Source: Lunularia cruciata (taxonomy: Eukaryota; Streptophyta; Marchantiopsida; Lunulariales; Lunulariaceae). Taken from it: a DNA stretch of 64,000 bases. The notes beneath the pieces were generated by a model that did no database searches, was not told the origin of the DNA, and saw only the letters and a program-made list of their open reading frames with translations. The stretch is taken from the NCBI GenBank assembly GCA_948567375.1, contig OX419762.1:28474608-28538607 (forward strand), in the 5' to 3' direction. Positions 1 through 12,041 of the stretch are shown here, piece after piece (positions within the stretch are counted from its first letter, which is position 1; each line of letters begins with the position of its first letter). The translations under genes were made by a program, and so were the position numbers.

Positions 1-3000
1 CACTAACCCGTTGAAAACCTCAATAGTACAAAATTGAAGACATCAGGGCCCTCCCGATCTTTGTCAGTCAGCTGCTGGGAAACAGAACTATGGTGTCTCC
101 TCGCATTCCCCAAATATATGTTGTCCAAAGATGAGGCAAGTGATGAACTGTCTCATTCGTCTTCGAAGTCTTTCATTGTTTGCATTACCTTATTTATCTG
201 TTTTCACCTGCAAGATTTATATGTGCTGAACTCCTTTGAAGTTTCAGCTAGAAACATCAAAGTAGTTGTCACATGGATGAGAATCTTTCTGGACTTTGGA
301 CCACGCGTCTGAGACGAGTAAAGACCACCGACTAAATTGAGGTATTTCAAATTTGAATATGGTGTCCTCATTTAAGTTTCCCTCCAAACTTCCGTGGTTC
401 GTTCAAATGCCGAAACAAACCTTTCCAGTTTTGCTTTAGTTGTCCTTCTATGCCTTATGACCTTAAACTTTGAATACCCCGGAGTTGTGGAATCTTTCAT
501 CAGACTGGCTCCTCTCTAGTACAAGTTGGCTTAGATCAATCACATCACGGAGACGCAGGGAGGACAGCGAGACACTATATATTCCAAGTAAAAACATGGC
601 TGAAATGTTGATAGCACCGACGGTCTCTTTCTGCCTGTAGCAGCCTCTTGTTTCCTTTACTTAAAGTTGCGTGAACATGTTGGTGATGAACATCCTTAGG
701 CTGACACCAGGCTAAGGGGGTCCGGAAAAGCGCCTTTCTGACGATCTTGGGGGGAGATGGAGAGACAGCGGCAACAACACGATCTATAATGGATTAAAGA
801 ATTAATAGGATCATCTCCACTGTTCAAAGTTCTGTTAACTTCAAGTCCTTTGGGCTAAAAGGCGTTTTGCAGTATAAGGAGTATTATCAGTACCGTTATC
901 GTGCACTGCATTTTGGACATGTTTGAGACACTTTCTGTCTGGCCTTTGAATTTCTTCAGTTCTGGTACTTCCGTTCTAATTAAAGGATGCCACCAACGGA
1001 GGGAAATGAAGGTGATCGTCTTTCCATTTGGACACTAGGTCCGTGTAGAAGAGAAGCAACTGGGCGGGACTTTAACATGCTTGGTAGATTCGGCAACTGA
1101 CATCTTATACCTGTCCACCTGGTCTTATTTTGGTTCCCCTCTTAATGAAAGCATAATTCACGTCTCATCCATAAACCGAACTCACCGACGATATATCGCT
1201 GGGTGTTATATTCCTTCTGGCATGGTGTTTCCAAGCCTTCCTGCGTGGGATTCCCTGTCTTTTATGTTGTTGACATCAGTGGAATTCATCTCCCTCGTCG
1301 ACAAAAGACACCAGCAAAGATGCAATCTTCCAATAATCTTCTTCAAATTCGCTTGGGAGAGTTAATGACATTGCAACAACAGACTTCTCGTACGATATAT
1401 TACTGTGTAAAGTTTGTGTGACATGCAATTCACATTCTTTGAGTACTTGAAGTGGATAATCCAAATCCTTTTCAATCTTCAGAATCGTGAGCCTACTGTA
1501 CCTTAGTGAGTTGTCATAACACTACTTGAGGAAAAGTAGAGCTCAATCGGTCTCAAGTAGCTCCGCAAGGAAAAGAAACGAGTACACACGACCCCACCAA
1601 AGGATTCAGAGCGGAGAAGGGGGCCACAAGGACCAAGATAAACAGAGGCCAGAGCTCCAACTGCAGTCTTGTACATGTACATATGTAAATGTATACATGT
1701 ACAGGCATTGCTGCTGGGGTTGATTCTTTGGGATTTACTGAAGTGGTGCAGGAACCCATCTGAAGAGTAGGATTACTGGTGCTAATTGTCAGCATCGATG
1801 AGAACAAAATAGAATCTCGTTTGACGACCTCGATTTTGCACGCAGGAAGGCACCGAAAAGACAAAGAAAACGAAAGGGCGAGAAGACAACAGGACAAGCT
1901 CTTTTTAACTTTGGCATGGCAATCGCATGCCGTTTTCTTTCTTCATAACCTGACTCCTTCATTACTTCAAAATAAGCACGTTATCACAAGTATAGTTTAT
2001 ACAAGCTCACTACAGTGTAATATTGCTGGATTCGTGTGTTCTGGGTTAAAGCAAACGCGCAGTGCTAGAAGCACGCAAAACGTCATACGATGCAAGAGAA
2101 TGGACATTGCGCGATTTGAGGTCAGTTTTACGTGTTTTGCATGATCATCTGCATCAGGAGTGTAATATAAGAGATAAACTGCACTGCATTTGAGACAAAG
2201 GAGATATGTTGTCTTGTGTATCAACCCACTAATATACTCAGGATATTTCTCAAAGATATATTTTTTAAGGGGATCAGTTGAAGCTCATTTACCTTATAGA
2301 CATAGCGTTGTTGTTGCGAGGACTTTATTACGCCTGTCTGCTTATGGTACACATACACTGTGAAAACGCCCAAAAATAAAGTAGAAGTGTCACTCTATTC
2401 CATTCTATCCTTTCCATGATCATTCCTGCCCGTAGTATATGTTATATGAAATTGTCGTGGCTTTAATCTATCTGCAACGTCATGACCGTTGGTATCTGTT
2501 GCTTAGTTAGACATGAATATGGCAAGTTCTCATTGATGTTTATAAACAACCCATGTACATTTCCAACGAGTTTGATTCGCAGTCAGCCAATCTGAACTCC
2601 CGGCATACAGTTAGTAACCTCTTCAAATGCATCCCATAATATGTACAAACTGAGGAGAGGATTAACGTGCCTATGAGAACCTGCTCTACAGCAACAAATG
2701 TCGTGACGCTTCCTTTCCACTCCCTCAAACCATATACAACTGTGCGAGCAGGAGCCATAAAATACCAGGCTAAGAAATCTTATGCTACCCTCGAGAGATT
2801 CATCATGTAAGTTTGAATTCTGAATGAACTACAATAGTAGATGTCGACAACAATGGGGAATTCCCCCAACGTGGATTCTGCTCGTTTAACTCTGGCCCAC
2901 CTTCAAGGGTGAAGACATGGATTAACAAGCTGGCGTCATTACTCCCCATGTAGGAGAGAAATTATGCCTTCACTGATGTCTTGTTGATCCAAATGATGCA

Positions 3001-5589
3001 CCAACAACCGTCATTTCACGACCCAAAGGGGAAAGAACTCCTCTCTCCAAGGGTTCAAGAGCTCCCCCAAAATAGGCTACAAGTCTCAGTGAACCTATAT
3101 CTCATCGTGAACAGCATGATATTTCTGTCGAATATTTGCTAGATTGAGGACCGCTATGATAGAAGTGGTGTGGTACCATAAAACTGTAGCAAACATAAAC
3201 TACACTCATGAATTTATGTACTGAAAGCAAAAAGGCTATTGTGGACCGCTTTGAGACCAAAGGAAACATCTCCAAGTCCTCACAAACGCCTCTTTGACTA
3301 CCAGGAAGGCGACCGTTTGCATCCGCAATATGGACTTGATTCATAATTTTAAAAGAGAAATAACACAAGGAACGTTTGATGGTAGTCCACGGAAATAGCG
3401 TTTGAAAACTTAGACATCCATACTGGTTCACTTCCTGTACGACGTTGGATGTATCAACAACACAACACTTGCCAACTTGTTGAAACACATGGGATGGGAT
3501 ATGTTGTGGATAACTTGTCGCACTCCAGGACATTGTCAAAACAAGTGCGGGTTGGTTGGTGGTGCTAAACGCTAAACTTCCGGACTAAACAAAAGAGAGT
3601 GCTGTGATCCCTATCGGAGTGTTAACGTCCGTTAATAGAGAACAGACTCCTATGTCAAGAATCGGCAACTTGAGACGGTCACACAATCATGTTGATTACG
3701 GAGAGAATCTTAAAGATTTCTTTGTGACACGTTTCCTGGACAATGAGAATCTTAAAGATTTACACAATTCCGACCATGTTTTCTGCAGGCGCAACTCCCG
3801 TTTCAAAGGAACAGTGTGCTCCTTGAAGTCATGAGTAATTAACATCGGTTCAAATCACTATAATTCTTCTGTAGATCAATAGTGGAGATTTTTGAAACAC
3901 AATCCTTTAAATTCATCTAGCTCCTGTAGTTCTGTTCAAACCATTTGGAGTAATGTTGGAGTTGATGACCTTCATAGATGGGTCATTATAATTCAGCGTA
4001 AGAATAGTCAAACTCTTATAATTTGATCTCGTAATCTTTACCAATCTTGATCAAAGATTCGACTTCAATTTTCACCCCATAGGTTTCGTTTCCTCTACAC
4101 CCCTTGCAAGTGATAGTAAAACTCATAATAGATTGAAAGTATCATGACACATCATGCCAAAACCCAAAGTTGATCTCGAAGCCCTCCGAACCCTAGCTTT
4201 GAACTTTGCTTAATTAGAGAATAAGTGCTGACGGGAAGAGAACCCCACATAAAATGCACCCAACAAAAACATCGCAGTTCTTCAACTATCTCTAGACCGC
4301 TATGTACAATACGTACTGTATGTGAAATGGCGAAGCTTTGAGAAGAGTGTATTCTCGAATTCTAATACCACAAGCTCATGCTATCCCTGGATGAATTTCG
4401 AATATCAGGTGCGGCCACTGATACAACATCATCGAGATCACCTGAACTAGTGAAAGCAATCAGAGTCCTGCGATGTGGAAGAGGGATTCAAATTAGTAAA
4501 TAGGGGGTGTCTCCTAGCGGCTCCCCTTCAAATAACCAAGGTGGAACTAAGTACAGTATATGCCAGGTCTATGCCTAGCCAGAACGAAGACCGAATTAAT
4601 AAGTTGTATGATATACGAGATTTCGAAGAGTAAAGAAACTGATGGTGTGCTGAACACTCTACTGCTTCATTTCCAAACAACGAATCCTGGGAACCCGAGA
4701 CATCGAGATGGAGCAGGAATTCGACCTGGATTTCCACTCATAGCCTGGTTCGGAAGGATAATGTAAGGAGAACAGATATGTATGTACGTGTGAGCTGTTA
4801 TTAGTTGTTGTACAGAGCTGTCGAAAACAGTATAGTCTTCATGTCGGTAGAAAGTAGGTGAAAAGTGTACGTATGAGGCGTTCATACTGGTGAGATAAAA
4901 AAACATTTATACATAGGACTGAAAAGGACACAAACGGCATGAAGTGTGGGAACAGGATATGTGCGAATCTGGATGCAACTAAAGAAGGAAACACTGATTT
5001 TTGCAGAAAGATGGGAATGGGAGATTATCTGACGTTCTAGAGAATGAGGGCACAGAATACCAGTGAATGAAAGGACTACGTACATGAAAATATCTAGAAA
5101 ATATTGACAAACAAATCCAATGTGCATAAGCGAGAGAAATGGCAAACGATACACCGACTTTTGCAATACAATGAGTGAGCCAAGTACGTGAGACTATAAT
5201 ACATTCAAGTTGTCATGCGTCATAGGTTGCATGGAGAGAACAGTTTGGACAACAACCACGTACCTCGCATTGGGAAAGCAAAGGCCATGAATGAATTTAC
5301 GCCGATTCGAGGCACGATTTATGGCTGGCAAAGGCATCCACAGGAATGCACTAACCGGTTTTAGTCTTTGCATTCGAGATGTCGGGGTCCTCATTGACAC
5401 CTCAGAGTACAAGATGGAGAGGTAAGCAAGGGACACGAGCGACGGAATCGAGATGAGAGATAGGAGAATCTTGGAGAAGTCTTGGGCGTGCACCTCGTGA
5501 CCCCCACATTTGAGGGTTAGTACTTTCGTGGACTTCTTCGTGCAGCACTAAACATTTGCTTGGACGTTCCCTTTAATCGGAATAAGAAG
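1..5589. other. Intergenic region, no recognisable gene
   Basis: All open frames here are short (under about 150 codons), overlap on both strands, and show no recognisable domain. I see no tRNA-like or rRNA-like segment. The only structured element is the palindrome at 1670-1703. Base composition is mixed and unlike the AT-rich transposon block further right, so this is probably unique intergenic sequence. An unrecognised spliced non-coding transcript cannot be excluded. Confidence 0.5.
1670..1703. repeat. 34-bp imperfect palindrome rich in TGTACA
   Basis: The segment starts TGTACATGTA and ends TACATGTACA, which are exact reverse complements of 10 bp. The inner 14 bp is a partly symmetric AT-rich spacer. 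It could form a short hairpin or cruciform, or bind a dimeric protein. No adjacent gene gives it a role. Confidence 0.5.
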
Positions 5590-5590
5590 T

Positions 5591-5720
5591 GACACACAAA
5601 GCATAAAGCAGGATGGGAGGACACCATAAGGATAAAATCTAGGATAATGAGAAGGATGTGAAGACCCATCAAGGCGAATAAGGATAAAACCTAAGAGTTA
5701 ACTTGGGGCTTAACCCGAAT
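5591..5720 (-). mobile_element. Isolated 3' tail of the window's LINE family (degenerate)
   Basis: This stretch contains two degenerate versions of the signature GGATGGGAAGACCCCATCAA...GGATAAAA, followed by GGGGCTTAACCC. The same order ends LINE copies A and C. No LINE coding sequence is attached. It is either a severely 5'-truncated LINE insertion or a short non-autonomous element sharing the LINE 3' end. Confidence 0.5.
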
Positions 5721-8700
5721 GGAAAGAGCTCCTCTAATCAAAGGGAAAACTTAATAACCCTGTATAATGACATGGTATGCTTGACCAAACAACTCCAGCT
5801 TATTGCTTGTATCAGGCAGGTCACAGACGGCTAAGAATATGCAGCGTGAATCAAAATACTGTATCACGTTCCTTTAATCAATCAATTGCCTGCTTCTTGA
5901 TGCACTCCGTATAATACAGTACTGTGGTTCTACATTCCACAGGGATGAGATTGTACTCGTAAAGTGATTTCTTACGTTTGGGAGAGAGAGATCTCTGTGT
6001 CTTTGATGGTCTGTTTGTGTGATCAGGTGGATCCATTCTCTCCAAAAGCAAAAGGGACTACGATAGTAAATACAACAGGACAGAGGACATTCTTGGTAAG
6101 ATGTTCTGAGTAAACAATGAAGGAAAAGAAGATCAATGGATCAGCTTGTAAAGTGTGCAAGAATACAGCAAAAGCAATTGAATATCGGAGGATGTGTAGA
6201 GACAGCATGAGAGTTTATCTACCACAACCACCAGCACATACACCTAACATGTGCATAGGACGACAAGGTCTACGCAATAAATGAAACTACAAGGTCACGA
6301 CTTGGACTCTCGTAGAAACATGTTACAAACATCATCAGCACAATCCAAGTCAATCGAAAGAAGCACTTCAGTTTCACTGGCTTACACTCTCACTGCAGCC
6401 ACCTGTAGACTGGAGGCGTGCTTTAATGTACTTTAGAGCTAGTCAAAAGGAGCACTTTCGGAACAGTTATATCCAACTGTGGAATTTTACCAGATAAAAA
6501 GCACCAGATGTTGCGCAAGGGAGCCAAAGCGTATGCAACTGTGTTTAACAATAGTAAGCGTCCAGATTTTGGCCTCAACTACAGTGTAGTACTTTGGAGA
6601 TGCACCATGAACTATGGCAAAACCGTTTGCAAATGAAGTGGACGGTGCAATGAGCCCAGAGACAAACTATAAAAGTGTTTCGTGATGTGTGAATCTTTGC
6701 AACTGGCGAAAACTGAAGAAAATAGAAACGTCGAACTTAAACGTCGAATGATTGAAGATGGTCTCTCGCCCTTCAGTCCAATCGAAATTGATCGTGTGGG
6801 AAGATATGGGCTCTTCGCAACAAATATTCCCTGCAAAAGCATGGAAAGGGGACATGATGAATGCCTTCAACCATGCAAAATCCGAATGTACACCACGATA
6901 AAAAGTTGGAATGTCTGCAACAACCAATAAACAACTTGTGTTGCTAAAGTAGCGGCAATGCCCAGTCGAATCCAATCCAAAACTACTTCACACATGGTGT
7001 GAACTTTAAATATGAATGCCAATTGCATATAGGATGGTGAAGTTCCACGTAAATGAAACTGCCATTATCATGGAGTGGTAGAAATCTTACTCATTCACAA
7101 TCTGAAGACCATACGTACTTGCCCATCAATTAAAAGGAATTTCTATTTTCTATTTTTTTGAGCAAGCTTCAGTTTAGCAGGATCAGCATTTCAGAAAAAC
7201 ACTTGAACTGAGGATCTATTTTATTTCGGACATTAGAGGGTGCGTATGGAAGGAAACAAGAAGTATCGTTAGAATGTCATGACAGGTTCCAACATCCCCG
7301 CAATATACATTATCTTGAAGGTGGTCAAGCAAGCTGGACCCTCAAGGTTGAACTGTCAAAACATTTTGTTCTTTCCATAATACAGTTATTATAGACAAGT
7401 TTAGTCATTTCATTCTATTTTTCTCTTCACTATCATTACTTCTATGTCGGAGGGGCATGATGAGAAGAGAAAATAATCAGCCAGAACAGGAAAAAAGAGA
7501 TCTAGTGGAGATTCTGGCGAGGGAAATTGCCAAATAAAAAGAACTACGGCTTTTCCTTTTTTCGTGCCAACCTAAAATTATATATTTTGTTTAAAATTTA
7601 AGTGAGATTTTAAATCAGTAAATATATGAATTAGTACATTGAAGCAGATATAGTTCCTTGCAAAACACTATGCGCCCCGCATAGAACTGGACTCATTACA
7701 AAATCTGGACGAGCTTCTACCGCTTCTCATATTGAAGACATTTTGTAATGATGTTTCGCACCTCATTCACCTCTCACATTCAACAATCGCTTGCTTTCTC
7801 AACATGGGTATGGTAGTTTCAATTCACAAGAACCAATAAGGGCGTCGGTGGTTGCCTCACTAGTAATGGAACTCATGTAAAGTTTCCTAGAAGGTTTTGC
7901 ACTTGTTTGTTTGTGCCTTGTACTCATTTCCCCTTTCCTTCGGGGTACGATTTATCCTATCGTTGTCTAGGAAGGATTGAGGACTCAAGGAATTGGCAAC
8001 TCCGCGGATTAGTTTTCTGTTCGAGTGAGTATTCGAACTTTTTCCACCTCGATTACATCCAGGTCTCGAGGCATCAGGGCACGGTTAATTTCTGATGGAA
8101 ATAGAGTGCAAAAGACTCCAGGTCTTCACGTCCACGATCAAGCAGCTGGAGAATAAATGAGTTGGAAGGAGGACTGTTCAGTGCATCGAGAGTGCCTACG
8201 TACCCACCAGACAATGCGTGGGTGGAACAAGTACAGAACAGTAGATCCTTTCCCGAGTACTGTACAGAAACTGATCCGCTGATCATATATATATCACATA
8301 TGCTAATAGTATTGGTTGGCTGATACTGCACCCAAGGAACTACTTATACATCGAATGATTACAATACCAAACAGACCAGTTGGAAAATGGTGACGTTAGC
8401 AGACTGAACGAAATACAACGCGATCGGTGGCAAATTTGCATACATTCCGCACCAATCTACAACGACTCTCATTCTTCATCAAAGAATGGATCAAATTCCA
8501 TCCAAATTGGTGTCGAATAGTTGGGATGCTAATTACAAGTCGGTGTTGAGATGAATGTAGACAGAACTCTCCTAGCCGGGACTCTGAATCATTTTCCACC
8601 AATCGACACAGCCTCGTGAAAAGTCCAATTCATTCATCTCCTTCATTGAATCCTTCCAGATTTCAAGGAATGAAATCCACACCTAACCTCTCCTTCCCCT

Positions 8701-8976
8701 CGAGAACAGACTACAGTACAGTACAGTACAACGTAAGTCAATACTCGTCACGTCAAGCTTTTCCATGTGACATACATGACATTGTAACAGCACCTTTCTA
8801 CCCTCCGATTCCCAAACAACAATCCTTTCTAATCCAAGCAGTCAAAGGTCTGAATAAGCAAAATGAAAACACATGCCTTGTGAGCAAGCAAAATGTAAGC
8901 AATATGAGCAACTAGACCCCGAAGTATCATACTAGCTGGTTTCAGAAATAGTTATACTAAGTTTCATAACTTTTCA
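5721..8976. other. Intergenic region, no recognisable gene
   Basis: Only short frames occur, such as 6682-6930 (+) and 6667-6975 (-), which overlap on opposite strands and match no family I know. AT-rich patches lie near 7140-7640. I see no transposon termini, RNA genes or clear promoters. Confidence 0.45.
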
Positions 8977-9016
8977 TATAGATAGTTACGAAGCGTTATA
9001 GATAGTTACGAAGCGT
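8977..9016. repeat. Exact 20-bp tandem duplication
   Basis: Two adjacent identical copies of TATAGATAGTTACGAAGCGT. It lies in non-coding DNA with no visible function. Confidence 0.85.
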
Positions 9017-9219
9017 TGACTAAATGGGTACGGTGTGTGACCGAGAGGTAGAAAAGGTGTCGTTACGAAGTTCGGGCCAAGTTCCTTATCCTAACGCACT
9101 CCATATGAGGTGGTTTGTAGAAAATAAAAAATAAGGAATTTTCCGTTATCACTCCGTAGTGCATTGATTACGTATTAGGGTTAATAACGTTTATCATTTA
9201 GGGTTAAAGTGAAAGTGGT

Positions 9220-9368
9220 GGCCACCAGAGGGAGCATCGAGAACACCCATCGTAATCAAAAGTTGACAAATTTATGCACTAGACGATCGAGGCCACCTAG
9301 GGGACATCCATGATGTTTGAGAATACCCATGGTAATCAAAAGTTTACAAATTTAAGCACTAGATGAGT
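9220..9368 (+). repeat. Diverged tandem duplication of about 75 bp
   Basis: Two consecutive segments begin GGCCACC at 9220 and 9291. Each runs through GAgAAtACCCATsGTAATCAAAAGTT-ACAAATTTA-GCACTAGA with scattered changes and small indels. This is an old local duplication in non-coding DNA. Confidence 0.7.
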
Positions 9369-9419
9369 CGGAACATGATTTATATGGGATTTAATATGTT
9401 AATTTAGGATTAAATGGGA

Positions 9420-9600
9420 TTTTTCTCGTCGCTGCTCATCGCTGCTCGTCGCTGCCCGTTGCCACTCGATGGCGCTTGAAACTCAAAGCTCGTTGGCCCC
9501 CGTACACGCTTGTTGCCGCTGATGCTAGTTGATGTTGGTAGATGCTGGTTGATGCTGGTAGACGCTCATTGCCGCGGGTAGTCGCTTGATAGTACAAGTT
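9420..9600 (+). repeat. GCTG-based minisatellite-like tract
   Basis: The tract begins with irregular CGTCGCTGCTCATCGCTGCTC units and passes into TTGATGCTGGTAGATGC units. It is a degenerate short tandem repeat. A frame reads through part of it, but nothing suggests a protein. Confidence 0.5.
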
Positions 9601-9847
9601 GATTTTGTATCCAAATGTGAGCCTACATTATAATCAGGTTTTAGCTAAATTTTTGTTGCACTTTTGGAGTAAAATTCCTTGATCTCCAATAAATTTCTTG
9701 GTTGTAGTAAGATGATGCAAATCATTTTCCATAACTCTAGCTATCTCCCTCACCACACTAATACATATGGATATGAACCAACACACCAATGCAAAACTCC
9801 AAACCCCCCGGTTTAGTTTACTGACAAGAGCATTTGCACAGCATTTG

Positions 9848-10158
9848 CATTTGCAGACGGTGAATTTGAATTGAGTAGTTGAGAGCGGCATTTTGGATCC
9901 GCCAAAAAATTTCCCACTTTAAGAATCACCCAGAAAAACATGGCAACTCTCTCAAGAAGCCACATCATCTCTTTTGACCGTCATTTATTTCACTATGGAA
10001 CTTCATTTGCAGACGGTGAATTTGAATTGAGTAGTTGAGAGCGGCATTTTGGATCCGCCAAAAAATTTCCCACTTTAAGAATCACCCAGAAAAACATGGA
10101 AACTCTCTCAAGAAGCCACATCATCTCTTTTGACAGTCATTTATTTCACTATGGAACT
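9848..10158 (+). repeat. Recent 156-bp tandem duplication
   Basis: The unit starting CATTTGCAGACGG at 9848 is repeated immediately at 10004 and runs to about 10158. By eye the copies differ at only two positions (ATGGCAACT versus ATGGAAACT, and GACCGTC versus GACAGTC), so the duplication is young. The unit contains no recognised gene part. Confidence 0.85.
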
Positions 10159-10465
10159 CCTAAACATCCATAGTATAATCCATAGTATAGCGTCTCATTT
10201 TTATAAATGAATGCAAATTGCTTGTGAATATACCTTATAATAAGTTATGAAGCTTTCATTTGTTAGCACCTCGTCTCCCTACAACAACGTTCACTAAAAA
10301 AAAGTGACGAAGTTTGTTATTTATCCCATAGACATCCGTCAAACCTATATCCTAAACCCCTACTATCATAAAAGTGAGTACACCAACCTTCAACAGATGC
10401 AACTTCTTGAGAATTTATATCCTCCACGTTATTTGGGAACCCTACAGTTTCAAGCTTTGCTTTGG

Positions 10466-10526
10466 ACTACGGTACTCTACTATAGATAGATCATAATTGA
10501 TTGTGATCTATCTATGCTACCATAGT
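10466..10526. repeat. Imperfect inverted repeat / hairpin
   Basis: The left arm ACTACGGTAC...TAGATAGATCA and the right arm TGATCTATCTA...CTACCATAGT pair over more than 20 positions, with a 5-nt bulge on the left, around a TAATTGATTG loop. The inner 11 bp of each arm pair perfectly. It could be a small foldback element or a transcript hairpin. It lies about 1.5 kb upstream of the At4g14310-like coding sequence. Confidence 0.65.
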
Positions 10527-10969
10527 CCCACAACTGTCAACTCAAAAGCGTCTACAGATTACTCTTGATCGTTACATCGTTCTTGTTTTACTATGCGGTT
10601 CGCCTTCTATCCGTTACCCTCGAGATGTGGACGACGGCGCAACTATTGATGTACTGTAGTGGAGGTTGTACATAGTTTACCATAGTCTAGCTTAATAGGG
10701 AAGAACTGGAACAGTAGTAATAACGGCACGACTGCACAGTTATGAATGTCATGGAGTATCTGGAGTTTAGCATTGTCTAGGTTAATAGCAGGTCTAGGTT
10801 ACTTAATTAATTGGTTGATAGAAAACAATGAGTTCATCATCTCCCATTCAATCTGGTGCTGGTCCCTTTCCCGGTCAACGGACAAGCTGGTGGGTGCTGG
10901 TGTACTGGAATTTCATACGGTAGATTCAGTTGGCGAAGTAGAAATGGAGTATTAGTTTAATCGCACACT

Positions 10970-12041
10970 CCTGGAGCAACAGCAGCAGAATAACGGGAGT
11001 CGGAAAGAGGAGAGGCCACTTCAGATCAGAGCCGCCGAGGCCTGGCACAGTTCTTTTTCTTCTGAAGTTCCGAGGGCGGGCCCACTGAGTTTGGCCGAGC
11101 GCCAAATCTGAATTTTCATTTCCGCGCTCAAATCTCTAATGCTAGTAGTATGTGTGCTTTTCGCACCTCCCGTTCTCTCGTTCCCCTTCCTTCGCCTGTG
11201 CTTCCTCTCTGCTGCTGCTGCATGGCTTTGGTGTCATCTCCCTTGTCCTTCTCCTCTCTTTCGTCCCCTCGGTGTCGTCACCATCTCGTCTGCCCAGCTC
11301 CTTTTCCCTCCCCCGCTCCCTGTCTACAGTAGAAGAAGAGTCCCTTCACAAGCCTCCCCAGCTCTATTCTTCGTTCCCGATTACTATCACCCTTTCGGAG
11401 TTACTTCTACGGTACTCACTCACCGACATCCGTCTCCCTCTCTAATTTTCAAATTTTAATCTCTAGCTCTCCTCGCGCAGGTGCAGTGATGAGAAGAAGA
11501 AGCTTTTGACTTTAAGGATTGGGAAAGGTGTGAGACTCCTCCCGCTTACAAAGTAAGAGAGTGAGCTTCGAATGCCCATTGCTTGTGGGTGGCTGGGTGG
11601 GTATTAATCGAGTGTCTTCTGCGAGAGTTGTGGGTGATCTGTCAGGCTTCATACATTGCCTTCAGATTGCAAATTTGGGCTTTGTTCACCAAGACAGACA
11701 GGGAAGGGAATCGGAGAGAGAGTTCTGTCTGGGTAAGCAACGGTGGAAAACCAGAGTCTCAACTGCTGTTACATATCTTGGCGAGATTTTGTCAAGCGAT
11801 CTAGAGGGTCTCAAGCCCAATATCACAAGAGACTCTTTGTTCACTAGGTGGGGGGTCTGTGATTATAGTCCGCTGCGGATCTCAGGGAAATTTCTAGCAT
11901 TGTTACGTATTCCATGTGATTTGGAGGAGCATTGAGTGTCCGGGTGTGTTACTTACAGGCGAGGGAAATACAGCGGCGGGAAATACAGATTCAAGGGAGG
12001 ATGAGCATAACAAACTGAATCGATCAGTAGACTTAGTTTCT
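10970..12041 (+). promoter_or_regulatory. Upstream region and probable leader of the At4g14310-like gene
   Basis: From about 11140 to 11480 the sequence becomes strongly pyrimidine-rich on the + strand (runs of CTTCC, CTCTC and CCTTC), as in many plant core promoters and 5' leaders. Several ATGs occur between here and the chosen start, and one opens a 106-codon frame at 11139. The leader may therefore be spliced, or the transcription start may lie downstream of those ATGs. I cannot assign a TATA box or a leader intron with confidence. Confidence 0.35.

Noticed and set aside
11139-11459. Three overlapping proline/serine/phenylalanine-rich frames
   Set aside because: They are produced by a pyrimidine-rich tract in all three frames, as expected of a promoter or leader.
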